Assembly: GCF_003573695.1 (NCBI RefSeq)
Contig: NC_039366.1
Coordinates: 158,199,072-158,263,071 of the forward strand
Length of the DNA stretch: 64,000 nucleotides
DNA from: Papaver somniferum
Lineage: Eukaryota > Streptophyta > Magnoliopsida > Ranunculales > Papaveraceae
Direction of reading: 5' to 3'
Of this stretch, positions 1 through 10,436 are shown piece after piece. Numbering within the stretch: position 1 is the first letter of the stretch; each line of letters starts with the position of its first letter. The notes beneath the pieces were generated by a model. That model saw only the letters and a list, made by a program, of their open reading frames with translations, made no database searches and was not told the DNA's origin. A program made the translations under genes and the position numbers.

Positions 1-1697
1 GCTTAAACGTTTATCTAACGAAAGAGTGAAAGCATAGACTAAGGGGGAGTAACATATCATATTAATTGGTATAACAAAGACGTGCGGATTGATGAAATCT
101 ACCTATCTCACCTTTAGGGGGAGTATTAGCTTTGTTATTATAATGTCAACAACGACATTTAAGGATTGAATGTATACAGGTTATTGTGCTGTTGAATTCG
201 GGAATTGATATTATATTTTGATTGTGATTGTAGTAAATAGGATTCTTTTCAGACTTGTGAAGGAAATGAAATTTTTAGATTTAATAAAAATATATATACA
301 AAAATATTAACAATGGGCGAGAGGTACTGCGACTAATGATTTGGCCGAATTCACTACACAGGGTTCATTCATATATTCTTTGACAATTTAAAACTCAATA
401 AAATTAACATGGACTCTGATTTTGCCAAGATAGATTCTCAAAACATTGATTGTAAGTCCTAAGCATGATGTATCAAAACACCTAAGCTAAGCATACATCA
501 TCAAACTAAATAACAACCAATTAATTCGAATCATATTTCAATTTTAGATTAATGCAAAAGTCATAAAAAAGAATAAAATAAATTACCCCAAGGATGAAAT
601 TCAGCCTCCTCCGTCGTCCCAGTGTTGGGTTTTAGCTCCTCATGATGAAAACACGCTCAAAATATATTTTTATAGCTCAAATGGTGTTTACAATGGAGAG
701 AAAAGGAGAAAATGGTGTAAAACTGTAATCTGCGACGCACAAAAAGCGTCACAGAATGAACGATAAAAGACAAGTGTTGCTGCTGTTTAGACTGCACTGC
801 GACCCACGTCTGTGCGTCTTAGACACTGTTGATAAGCGACTGTCCTTGCGAGTCTGTTCTTCGTGTTCTTGGTGTTCTTCATCAGCAACAGCAGCAGAAA
901 CAGAGTTTCATCAACTCTTGATTTCTGCTTCTCTGGACCTTCTCTCGACCCCAAACTCTCGACACCCATTCTCTGTGATACCAGAAATCTATTTATACTC
1001 CTCAGCCTCATTTAATCACTCCATAACTCAAGATAATTCTCTCTTTACTCGGCTTAAAGAGAAAATATTTTTTGGATATTTTCTTCCTTTAATTAGCTCT
1101 CCACGCGCTGAAATGATGTATAAACACTCCAAACATGATCTTACACGCTGTAGAATTGATTCAACACTCTCCAAACACATGAGTACACGTCTAAATTTGA
1201 TGTGATCGTGTGATATTCATTTCTTGAACGTGCTTCCTGATTTCTTGATTGCCATGATTCCAGCCAATTATGATCGATCCTAACACCCAAAATGTCTTCC
1301 TTTATCCATATCACAAATACCCATTGAAAATCAGAGGTTTAATCGAACTCTAACCCCTCCAAAAATCGAACGACCCAACTGCCAGTGGGAAGAAATATTT
1401 TCCCGCCTTTTTCCAAAATTTGAATTATGAGAAGAAAAGTGTCCTCCCCCTAATCCTGTACGGGTGTCCCTTTAGTAATTGGGGTGGAAATAGTAATTTT
1501 GGGGTGGAAATAGTAATTTTTCTGGGTTCCTCCTGTACATTTCTGGGACGCTTCCGGTGCATTTCTGAGGTGCCTCCGGTACATTATCATGGGGTGTAAA
1601 ACACTACTTTTCGAGCTCATTTCGCCGCAAAGGCTTATTTCTCTAAAAACATTTACAAAAACACAAAATAACACAATAAGTACTTAATCGAGTCTAA

Positions 1698-3213
1698 TGT
1701 TGTAGTTTTGAAAGTGGTAGTAAAAGTTCGTTGCTTGGACTTGTAAAGATTAAAGTTTTCTAAAATAATAAATAAATGATTTTATACAAAAATTTATTAA
1801 CAGGATGAAGAGACACTAGGACGCAGGATTTCACACTTTTTCATATTCTTGTGGTTTAGTCATTCACTCTAGACAATATAGCTCAAACAAAAGAAGTTGT
1901 GACTCTAATTCTTTGCCAAAACTAGATTTCATAAAACATTATCTGTAAGTCCTAAGCATGACGCATCAAAAGTAAATTAAACCAAGCATGCGACATAAGA
2001 CAAAATAACAAATAATTAATATAAATCATTAAACAAGTAAATCTATGCAAAAAGTCATATAAAGAATTAATTCATTTACCACAATCGTGAAAAGTTGCTT
2101 CCTCCGTTGTCCCAGTGATGGGTTCTAGCTCCGCATATTGGAAACACGCTCAAAAGTTGATTTTATTGCTCAAAGGAGGTGTACAAATAATGAAAAGGAG
2201 AAAATAATGAAAATCGGGTGTTTGCAACGTTTTTAATTGTTGCAAACACCGTTACAAAGAACGATACTTGAAAAGTGCTGTAGTATATGGAATACTACGA
2301 CCCACAACTGCCTGTCGTTTCCACTGTAGCATGAACGACTGCCTCTGTTGGTGCTTTATTCTTCGTGTTCTCCTTTAATGGCAGCAGCAGAGACAAGCTC
2401 TGCGACTTTTTTTTCTCGCTCCTCTCGGCTCTGGATAGACCCCCAAACTCTTCAACACTTTTCCAAACTGTTTTTCCTTGTATTTATAGTGAATTGGAGC
2501 CAAAAGTCCGACCATTGATTGCATATATTCTCCATTTAATCCAAATATTCTCGGCTGCCAATAATAACGAAAATTTCCATTTTTAATCCCATGCACGCGT
2601 TAACTTTGATCCTGCACGCTCCCAAATGTCTTCTCCACGCCTCAACACTCTTCCAACGCTAGTAGGACTCTTCCATGCACACAAGAACTCCATTTTTGCT
2701 CGTGTTACAGTGCACGTGCTCTGTTTTGGGATCAAGGATCATCACGCGTTTTCCAGCCACTTCTGATCGAACCCACTGCCCATAATGTGTTCCTCATGCC
2801 ATATCACATCTTCCTACCAAGTTTGAGCGATTGAATCTCCCTAAAACACCTTCATTTTGTTGATTGAAACTCTGACAGTTGAGAATATATTTTTCCCGCC
2901 AAAAAGCTGTTTTTGAATTTAAAGAGAAGATGGATGCCTCTTAACCAGAGCTTGGGTGCGAATAGCAATTGGGTGGAAATAGTAATTTTTATGGGTTCCT
3001 CCGGGAAATTTCTGGGATGCTTCCGGTGCATTTCTGGGGTGCCTACGATACATTTCTTCGGGGTGTAAAACACTGCTTTTTGAGCCCATTTCGCCGCAAG
3101 GGCTTATTTCTCTAAAAATTCCTACAAAGACATAAAATAACACAATAAATACAAAATTGAGCACTAACAATACATACAATAGAGACATATTAGACACATA
3201 AATGCGTCTATCA
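1698..3213 (-). repeat. 3' LTR of element N
   Basis: 1516 bp, pairing with 7187-8701 with scattered substitutions (about 2 percent by eye). On the minus strand it begins TGATAGACGCAT and ends ACTACAACA. A TATA-like box (ctataaatac on the minus strand) lies near 2480-2489. ORFs at 2365-2586, 2375-2596 and 2852-3197 fall inside the LTR, recur in the other LTR and are not credible genes. Confidence 0.92.
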
Positions 3214-3227
3214 ACACCCCCAAACTT
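3214..3227 (-). other. Polypurine tract of element N
   Basis: On the minus strand this reads AAGTTTGGGGGTGT, directly followed by the TG of the 3' LTR. This is the expected position for the plus-strand priming tract. G has a closely similar tract at 30186-30200. Confidence 0.8.
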
Positions 3228-4968
3228 ATTATTTGCTAGTCCTCGAGCAAATTTATTCTAGAAAGGAAAATCATTTGAACCCCTAGGTGGCCCTAGTGGC
3301 GGAGTGTTGTCTCCGGAGGGTTTACCATAGGTGTACCCACAAAACCTTAATACTCCAGACCCTAGATATCTACAACGAACCTTGGAAGGCACTAAAGAAT
3401 CTCCTTGGTTGGCATACTTATTGATTACAAGAGGAAGTACCCTGATGCGAAATTCCAATTGACGTACACGTGTTTGCACTCAAGCATACTAAAATTCATA
3501 TATAAGTGACAGAGCTCTACTCAGATAGTTGCACTATGGACATCATATTCGGAGTCAAACTAATCACATGGAAAGATTAAGAGATGGATATAGAAAAACA
3601 TAGATGGTTTTGATGTTTACTAAGTGAACGACGTTTCCCATATCTGTCTGAAGGCCTCTGCCAAAATGAACCTATCCTAATGGATTGAGGTACTAGTCTG
3701 ACTAATATCAACACACTGGCATATACAAGGGAACCAGTGGTCAATAACCTAACTCTAGGTCAACACAACTGACATATACAAGGGTACCAGTGGTCGACTT
3801 TATTAAATTTATTCCTTTTGGTCAAATGGTCTGGTCTCAATTTTTTTTTTTTCAACTTTTTTTTTTTTTTGTAACTCAATCACTCTAATTCATCCTAGCA
3901 TTGGTAACAACTTGAATCATGGGCCCCACCTATCACTTAGAGAAACCTGGTTTAAAAACAAAATAAAATAAAATAAGAATAGAAGTGAAGTGAAAAGGAC
4001 TCAACAAGATATGGTGAAACTATCATGTTATTTCTAACACCTGAGCTCTGTTCTTTTATGAATAGACTCTTTAGATGTTTCCATCTATTCAGATTGGTTC
4101 CTCAACTCCTACAACCAAAATGCTTCCTTCCACTTAGATTGGTTAGTGCCATCCTAAATACGCATAAATTTCTAGGCTCTGGAGTTTATTTATTCATACT
4201 GCAACTAAAAAGTTTCTCCCATAACCCCAAACTTAAATCTAACATTGTCCTCAATGTTCTAAAGATGAAATTAAAACCATGAACAAGGAGAAACTGTTAC
4301 CATTTGAAGCAAAAGAGATAAGGAAAGATATTACCGTGTTGCATGATATTGGGTTACCTCCCAAGAAGTGCTAAGTTTAATGTCTTCAGCCAGACTTAGG
4401 AATATTAGTCACCTCGAATCATATAGTAACAGTCGAAATAACTGTGGGTCTTCAAAACCAAAAAGAGATGACCAAAGGAAAATGCAATAAACCAAGAAAA
4501 TGAACAAGACTAGCAACCCCTTACCTAGTTTCCTGATTAAGAAATTTATATCTAATTGTGGTTTAGGTTCAGGTTTTATGAAAGGGTCTAAATAGAAAAT
4601 TTTCATTGGTTGCGTTTCTTCATAGGTGGGATCCGAATCATTAGGTCATAGAGTCTGGAAAAACTCAAATATGATCTTAGAAGCGCACAATAATAACCTA
4701 AATAACTGAGGATCCTCTAAGTCAATAAGATTTGACTTACAATATTGACCAAAATGAGAGTAGTGGTCATTCTTAGGCAAATGTGTCGATTCTAATTCCT
4801 AAAGCATTTAGGTTTAGTCTCACAACTTAATATTCGACACATTTGAAATATAAACGTTCCCACATTTAGAAGAAAACTATTTGGTGGGAAAACAAATTCA
4901 ATCTGGGTATCATAGCCTGGGAAAACCACATCAACCAGAGGATGGGTTTCTAACGACTGAACTTCTTC
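3228..4968 (-). other. 3' untranslated interior of element N
   Basis: About 1.7 kb with no supported gene. It is similar to the 3' interior of G (30200-31460) at its left end and around 3920-4265. It contains long T/A runs near 3840-3872. A second purine tract embedded in a conserved motif (minus strand, 4224-4255) is described separately. The small frames at 3258-3479, 4025-4282 and 4409-4606 have no family signature. Confidence 0.6.
4224..4255 (-). other. Internal PPT-like motif in N
   Basis: On the minus strand the order is ACATTGAGGACAATGTT, then TTTAAGTTTGGGG. The same composite occurs in G (31408-31455) and in the orphan fragment (about 10416-10437). From general knowledge, this motif is common downstream of pol in plant Athila elements and its AAGTTTGGGG core matches the terminal PPT. 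A second priming site is an inference. Confidence 0.55.
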
Positions 4969-6055
4969 CTAGACATCATTAGGTTCGGGAAAACGAGTAT
5001 GAAGGTAATCTTGCAAAATGGTCGAGGCATAGATATCAAGTCCTAAGTGTGGGGACTTTCTGAGAGTTAAAGGTAAGGCACTAGGGAAGTGATAATCACC
5101 CCCAAACTTAGAGTTTTCAGTGTCTCTAGATAGACCTCTAATTATTTCTTGAATTTCCGTATCTTCAGAGTCCTTAAAATATTCAAGAGATTCTTCTAAG
5201 TTATTATCAGGTAGTGCATCTTTACTCATCTCTACGGGTCTATCTTCTTCTTCCAAGACTATTGTTTCTAAGTCGCTAGACTCTAAAACAGTATTTTCGA
5301 AATGAACCCGTTCCTCTAAACCACTATCGGCTTCGTAATCAAAAGGAAAAACTACATCGTCTAAAACGGTGGTATCCCTAATCAAATCCTCTTCCTTTTG
5401 AATAGGTGAATAATCATAAAAATTATTTGGATTTGAACTAGAAATAATATAATCACTATACAACTCAATTTGGATTACTAGACTCCTGATCACTATGCCT
5501 ACATATTTCAGATTCTTCATTACTGCTATCCTCATCATCATAGTACGAAGATGATTGAACCTTATCTAAATAAGTAGTGTCTTTTATTCTAACCTCGTCC
5601 TCTAGATTAGGCAAATATTCACTATTTACATCAAGGGTAAAATTGGGAACACTATTTTGGAAATTTAGATCTTTTAGAGAAGTTCTATTCTGGGTCTCTA
5701 ACAAAAGCTTTTGGGCCGACTCACATGAATTCCTGATGTAATCTAGGAAATCAGGTAAAGAAAGTTCACGCATTGCATTATTTTCGTCCATAACTAAGTT
5801 ATTCATTTCAGCGAACTTACGTGCTGTCTCAGCTAACTTACGTGTCGACTCAAGTAAAGAGGAATTAGCAGAATTTTTCTCGTATGACTGATGGTTGTGA
5901 GGATAGTGATTGGGCTCACCATGGTATGAACCATAACCTTGAAAAGTTTGGCGTTCACAACCACTATTCCCACCATGGTAATAAAACTGATGATGTCCAT
6001 ATTCAAATTCAGGTTGATATTCATTGTATTGGCTTCTATCATACCAGCTCGACAT
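4969..6055 (-). pseudogene. Unrecognised acidic ORF of element N, one frame break
   Basis: Function unknown; I do not recognise a family. Two overlapping minus-strand frames (6055-5465 and about 5510-4969) read as one protein of about 360 residues with a frame change near 5470-5500. The chosen start is the ATG at 6055, because the nine codons before it look like leader. The N-terminus is rich in Tyr, His and Gly (MSSWYDRSQYNEYQPEFEYG). The middle is a predicted helical stretch (KLAETARKFAEMNN). The C-terminal half is very acidic. A motif is present twice: EDEVRIKDTTYLDKV and KEEDLIRDTTVLDDV. There is no zinc knuckle, protease or RT motif. The position just after the leader is where gag would stand in an autonomous element, so a gag-like or packaging role is possible but only an inference. 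Confidence 0.55.
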
Positions 6056-7106
6056 TCTTAATTGCAAGGGAATTCTACACAATCACAAACAAGGCTGACT
6101 CGACCAAATCAAACCTATAAAATCTAGCAAACAAAAAGCATGATAGCTCCACTTAGATTGTTTCTATACCAGCTTCTATCTTTCGAAAGGGAATTCGTTA
6201 CAATTTAAGCAAACCCCTCCGGAATCAGTCCGAGTCAAAGTAGGTTGAATTGAGGCGAGGGAAGCTCAGTGGAGCTTTGATACCCAAGGCCTCACCGCTA
6301 TCACAAGGTGGCGCAGTCACGCATTCAACTCACAGAAACCATCATGAACTTTGGAGTGTGCTTAAAGAGCAACCAATATTTTTCGAACGAGTTTCCTATT
6401 AAGCTCGTTACCCTATCGGTCTCGTTCTATTCCAAATTTTAAGATTGGGTTCGCGTTAGGTTTCGTTTTCCTAAGGCAGGCAAGAAGGGAGCGGTGATGA
6501 AATCCGAACCCTTATCTTGTATTAGCCAGGCCTTGCCCTTTACTAGGAATTTAAAAACAGTCCAAATTCGTCCTCAATCAATGAATCACCTTAAGGAATA
6601 CAGTAACTCGCTTACAGGAGATTCGCGAGTGTTTCGATGGACTTACCTCCCGTACCAGACGGGGGATGAACCGTTGAAGTCGACTCGGGCCACGACTCCT
6701 ATGTCATGTACGAAACCGAGGGGCCGAGACGATATAGTAATCTTCGTCCTTCCCTGCACACAGTTTATATATAATTTTTTTTTTATATATAACCCTTCCG
6801 TAGGGTTTAAAATAAATAAATAAAAATAATGTCCAAAGTCCAGAATAAAGTCCAAATAAAAAAAAGTCCAAAAATTACAAAATTATGACAAATAAAGCCT
6901 ATTTACAAATTCTAAAAAAATAAATAAAAGCTATATACAAAAAAATAATAATAATAAAAATTAAATCCTAAAAAAAATATTATGTCTTTTTTTTTTCTTC
7001 TCTTTTAGCTTTTAGCTTTAAGATTTTTGTTCCCAAGTCCTTGGTATTCCACTTCGAACCTGTAAATCAAAGACACAAAAAGAAACGTAAAAAGGAACAA
7101 ATAATA

Positions 7107-7138
<32 letters not shown>

Positions 7139-7165
7139 AAACTTAAAAACAAATCTATAAACAAG
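6056..7165 (-). other. 5' leader of element N
   Basis: Untranslated leader between PBS and ORF. Positions about 6130-6780 are strongly similar to the G leader (37140-37790), including the run gctccacttagattgtttct and the stretch around 6290-6330. Positions 6784-7140 are low-complexity A/T with (aaat)n near 7110-7140. The frames at 6494-6823 and 6643-6855 look fortuitous. Confidence 0.65.
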
Positions 7166-7183
7166 TCCGCGTCGGCGGCGCCA
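7166..7183 (-). other. Primer binding site of element N
   Basis: On the minus strand this is TGGCGCCGCCGACGCGG, three bases inside the 5' LTR. The first eight bases match the 3' end complement of plant tRNA-Asp (TGGCGCCG), the usual primer of Athila-type Ty3 elements. Later bases match poorly. G has essentially the same site (38162-38179). Confidence 0.75.
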
Positions 7184-7186
7184 TTT

Positions 7187-8701
7187 TGTTGTAGTTTTGA
7201 AAGTGGTAGTAAAAGTTCGTTGCTCGGACTTGTAAAGATTAAAGTTTTCTAAAATAATAAATAAATGATTTTATACAAAAATTTATTAACAAGATGAAGA
7301 GACACTAGGACGCAGGATTCCACACTTTTTCATATTCTTGTGGTTTAGTCATTCACTCTAGACAATATAGCTCAAACAAAAGAAGTTGTGACTCTAATTC
7401 TTTGCCAAAACTAGATTTCATAAAACATTATCTGTAAGTCGTAAGCATGACGCATCAAAAGTAAATTAAACCAAGCATGCGACATCAGACAAAATAACAA
7501 ATAATTAATAGAAATTATTAAACAAGTAAATCTATGCAAAAAGTCATATAAAGAATTAATTCATTTACCACAATCGTGAAAAGTTGCTTCCTCTGTTGTC
7601 CCAGTGATGGGTTCTAGCTCCGCATATTGGAAACACGCTCAAAAGTTGATTTTATTGCTCAAAGGAGGTGTACAAATGATGAAAAGGAGAAAATAATGAA
7701 AATCGGGTGTTTGCAACGTTTTTAATTGTTGCAAACACCGTTACAAAGAACGATACTTGAAAAGTGCTGTAGTATACGGAATACTACGACCCACAACTGC
7801 CTGTCGTTTCCACTGTAGCATGAACGACTGCCTCTGTTGGTGCTTTGTTCTTCGTGTTCTCCTTTAATGGCAGCAGCAGAGACAAGCTCTGCAACTTTTT
7901 TTTCTCGCTCCTCTCGGCTCCGGATAGACCCCCAAACTCTTCAACACTTTTCAAAACTGTTTTGCCTTGTATTTATAGTCAATTGGAGCCAAAAGTCCGA
8001 CCATTGATTGCATATATTCTCCATTTAATCCAAATATTCTCGGCTGCCAATAATAACGAAAATTTCCATTTTTAATCCCATGCACGCGTTAACTTTGATC
8101 CTGCACGCTCCCAAATGTCTTCTCCATGCCTCAACACTCTTCCAACGCTAGTAGGACTCTTCCATGCACACAAGAACTCCATTTTTGCTCGTGTTACAGT
8201 GCACTGCTCTGTTTTGGGCTCAAGGATCATCACGCGTTTTCCAGCCACTTCTGATCGAACCCACTGCCCATAATGTGTTCCTCATGCCATATCACATCTT
8301 CCTACCAAGTTTGAGCGATTGAATCTCCCTAAAACACCTTCATTTTGTTGATTGAAACTCTGACAGTTGAGAATATATTTTTCCCGCCAAAAAGCTGTTT
8401 TTGAATTTTAAGAGAAGATGGATGCCTCTTAACCAGAGCTTGGGTGCGAATAGCAATTAGGTGGAAATAGTAATTTTTATGGGTTCCTCCGGGACATTTC
8501 TGGGATGCTTCCGGTGCATTTCTGGGGTGCCTACGATACATTTCTCCGGGGTGTAAAACACTGCTTTTTGAGCCCATTTCTCCGCAAGGGCTTATTTCTC
8601 TAAAAGTTCCTACAAAGACATAAAAGAACACAATAAATACAAAATTGATCACTAACAATACATACAATAGAGACATATTAGACACATAAATGCGTCTATC
8701 A
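7187..8701 (-). repeat. 5' LTR of element N
   Basis: 1515 bp, pairing with 1698-3213. The TATA-like box on the minus strand is at 7970-7978. The outer end adjoins TSD tctaa (8702-8706). The frames at 7845-8075 and 8329-8739 lie within it and are not considered genes. Confidence 0.92.
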
Positions 8702-8828
8702 TCTAACAATACAAAATATTGAGAACAAAATAGACACATAAATGCGTCTATCAGGAATCAAGCGTATGTGTAATGAATTCTTGTAATTTGTTTATCCATA
8801 TGATTGTAAGAGTTTTGTCACTAAAATT

Positions 8829-8843
8829 GACAAAGGGAGAGAT
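8829..8843 (+). other. Polypurine tract of P1
   Basis: gacaaagggagagat lies immediately before the LTR start tgttagagca. This is the canonical arrangement for Copia elements. Confidence 0.8.
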
Positions 8844-10148
8844 TGTTAGAGCACAGCTCGGTTGAACCCACCAAGCGTTGGTATGTCAAGTTTGGTTGTC
8901 ATATTTTAGTGAATCAAAACTCATTTTAAGAGTCGCTTGATTAGTACCGTTGGTGGGAAACTAGATAATTGCGGTTTATCTGTGTTTTCGATTGATTTGA
9001 TTGACTAACGGTGGTTGAACTTTGATTGCACCTAATTTGTTTACGCTTGAGAATCTTCTCTTCTGATATAAGATTCACTCACTAGATCGAAGTTTCGACA
9101 GGGATCTTTAGACTGTTGTTAGTGCTAAGGACGATCTTGTGATAATCCATTGTTAACAGACTCCTCACAAGAGATTCAAGTTTTTGTGTGCAGGTGTTTA
9201 TTGAAGATCTAAGAAGATTTGAAAACAAAGAAGATATTGAAGATTTCTGATTTGGGGTTCATAATCTTTGGTGTGCACAATACTTGTTTTGGTATAAGTG
9301 GATCCAACTATAATCGGTTTATCCTTGTGGTAGACTGGATTGATTAGTTGTGTAGACCGACATCAATACAATTATTTGTGATTAAAAGTATTGATTGCAA
9401 AATCTTAACAATTACTTCGGTAGTTGAGAATAAGATAGATCTAAGAACCTGACGAAGGAGTTTATTGAGATAAACAGAAGAGCCTTTGTCGAACTCACAT
9501 CACTTGGTTGAAGAGAGTTGATACCAAACAGATTTGTTGTTCCTTTACTGTACCAAAGGAATTGTTCCAAGTACGTGACTTATTCATAGGTCGGAGGTGT
9601 GGGAATACAGACGGAACTAGGTGAACTATAGGTTTAGTTGCTTTCTTTCAACTATACTAAGTTGGTTTAATTTTGTGTAGCGGCTTAATCCTAAGAGTAT
9701 TCAATTCTGGACAAGGCCCCGAGGTTTTTCTACATTTGCGGTTTCCTCGTTAACAAAATCTTGCTGTGTCATTTACTTTATATTTCCGTATTACAATTGT
9801 TTTATTATCATTAAAGTAAATCACACAAATGTTAATTCCTATTTACTTTTACTTTATAGTTCCGCATTATAATTGTTTTATTATAATTAAAGTAAATCAC
9901 ACAAATGTTAATTCCTATTTACTTGATAATCAATCCTATTGTGTTTGGTTAAGTCCGAACCTTTTTATCAAGTAAACATACTTCGTTGTTGTATTGTCTC
10001 TATCTTGTATTCATATACGATCACACGAAGTGTGAACCGATTAGTTGCATTGTCTCGACTCAGTACATAGACAATCACTTTCGGAGAAAGGACTTATAGG
10101 TAGGAAAAGTTTTAGCTTGAGGTATATTTGGGTACCGTCGCCTTTTCA
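8844..10148 (+). repeat. 3' LTR of Copia element P1
   Basis: It starts tgttagagca and ends gccttttca, followed by unrelated Athila-type sequence. Its start and a segment near 9680-9760 (gcggcttaat ... tttgcggtttcctcgtt) match the LTRs of E1/E2, so these are related families, but the lengths differ (1.3 against 2.4 kb). The right boundary is inferred from the CA end and the change of sequence. The partner LTR is outside the window. Confidence 0.7.
9772..9923 (+). repeat. Direct duplication inside the P1 LTR
   Basis: Two adjacent copies of about 76 bp, starting tttactttata at 9772 and 9848. Each runs through an A/T-rich centre to aatgttaattcct. The copies differ at a few positions. Confidence 0.8.
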
Positions 10149-10436
10149 TGGTGTACCACCAAATCACTTAGAGAAACAAAAAGTTTGCAAAAATAAAAAC
10201 GGAAAGTAATAAGACGATTCCGAGATACGGTGAAACTACCATGTTATTTCTAACACCTTAATTCTATCCTTTTATGAATAGACTCTAATATTGGGTTCCT
10301 CAACTCCTACAACCAAGATTTTTCTATCCACTTAGATTGGTTAGTGCCATCCTAAATTGGCACAAGTTTCTAAGCCTTGGAGTTTATAACGCTACTAAAA
10401 GGTTTCTCCCTTATCCCCAAACTTAAATCTAACATT
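10149..10436 (-). mobile_element. Orphan fragment of an Athila-type interior
   Basis: Matches N 3930-4255 and part of G's 3' interior (blocks such as catgttatttctaacacc, ggttagtgccatcctaaat and ccccaaacttaaatctaaca). No LTR accompanies it. It lies between the end of the P1 LTR and the start of the E1 LTR, so it is probably part of an older Athila-type copy into which Copia elements inserted. Confidence 0.75.

Larger units (their letters stand above)
1698..8701 (-). mobile_element. Non-autonomous Athila-type LTR retrotransposon N
   Basis: This is a complete element of about 7.0 kb on the minus strand, with two nearly identical LTRs (1698-3213 and 7187-8701) and a perfect 5-bp TSD tctaa (1693-1697, 8702-8706). 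It has a PBS next to the right LTR and a PPT next to the left LTR, which fixes the orientation. The interior (3214-7186) has no gag, protease, RT or integrase similarity that I can see. It holds a single degenerate ORF of about 360 codons and long untranslated parts. Its leader (about 6100-6780) and PPT region are clearly similar to those of G (37100-37790 and 30186-30300), so its replication signals are probably served by G-like proteins. It is inserted in solo LTR S. Confidence 0.9.
206..8753 (-). mobile_element. Solo LTR S, Athila-type, split by element N
   Basis: LTR sequence occupies 206-1697 and 8707-8753. It begins tgatattat and ends gcgtctatca on the plus strand, so it has TG...CA ends. 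It is flanked by a perfect 5-bp TSD, ggaat (201-205, 8754-8758). No interior or second LTR accompanies it, so it is a solo LTR left by LTR-LTR recombination. On the minus strand it starts TGATAGACGCAT, as the LTRs of N and G do, so it belongs to the same broad family. A TATA-like box reads on the minus strand at 990-998. The open frames at 756-1205 and 787-1011 lie inside the LTR and look fortuitous. Confidence 0.88.
1..10148 (+). mobile_element. Copia element P1, 3' end (split by nested insertions)
   Basis: The visible parts are the interior 3' end (1-205 and 8759-8843) and a 3' LTR (8844-10148). The 5' part lies outside the window. The interior has the repeated purine-rich stretches typical of the 3' end of large Copia elements (agggggagtaac near 45, tttagggggagtatt near 113) and no recognisable coding sequence. 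Solo LTR S (206-8753) interrupts it, flanked by the duplicated 5-mer ggaat at 201-205 and 8754-8758, so the Copia sequence rejoins cleanly across the insertion. The lineage is inferred from the LTR start tgttagagca and the PPT, which resemble those of E1/E2, whose gag is Copia-type. Confidence 0.75.

Noticed and set aside
756..1205. 149-aa plus-strand open frame
   Set aside because: It lies inside solo LTR S, has no domain signature, and overlaps an equally open antisense frame.
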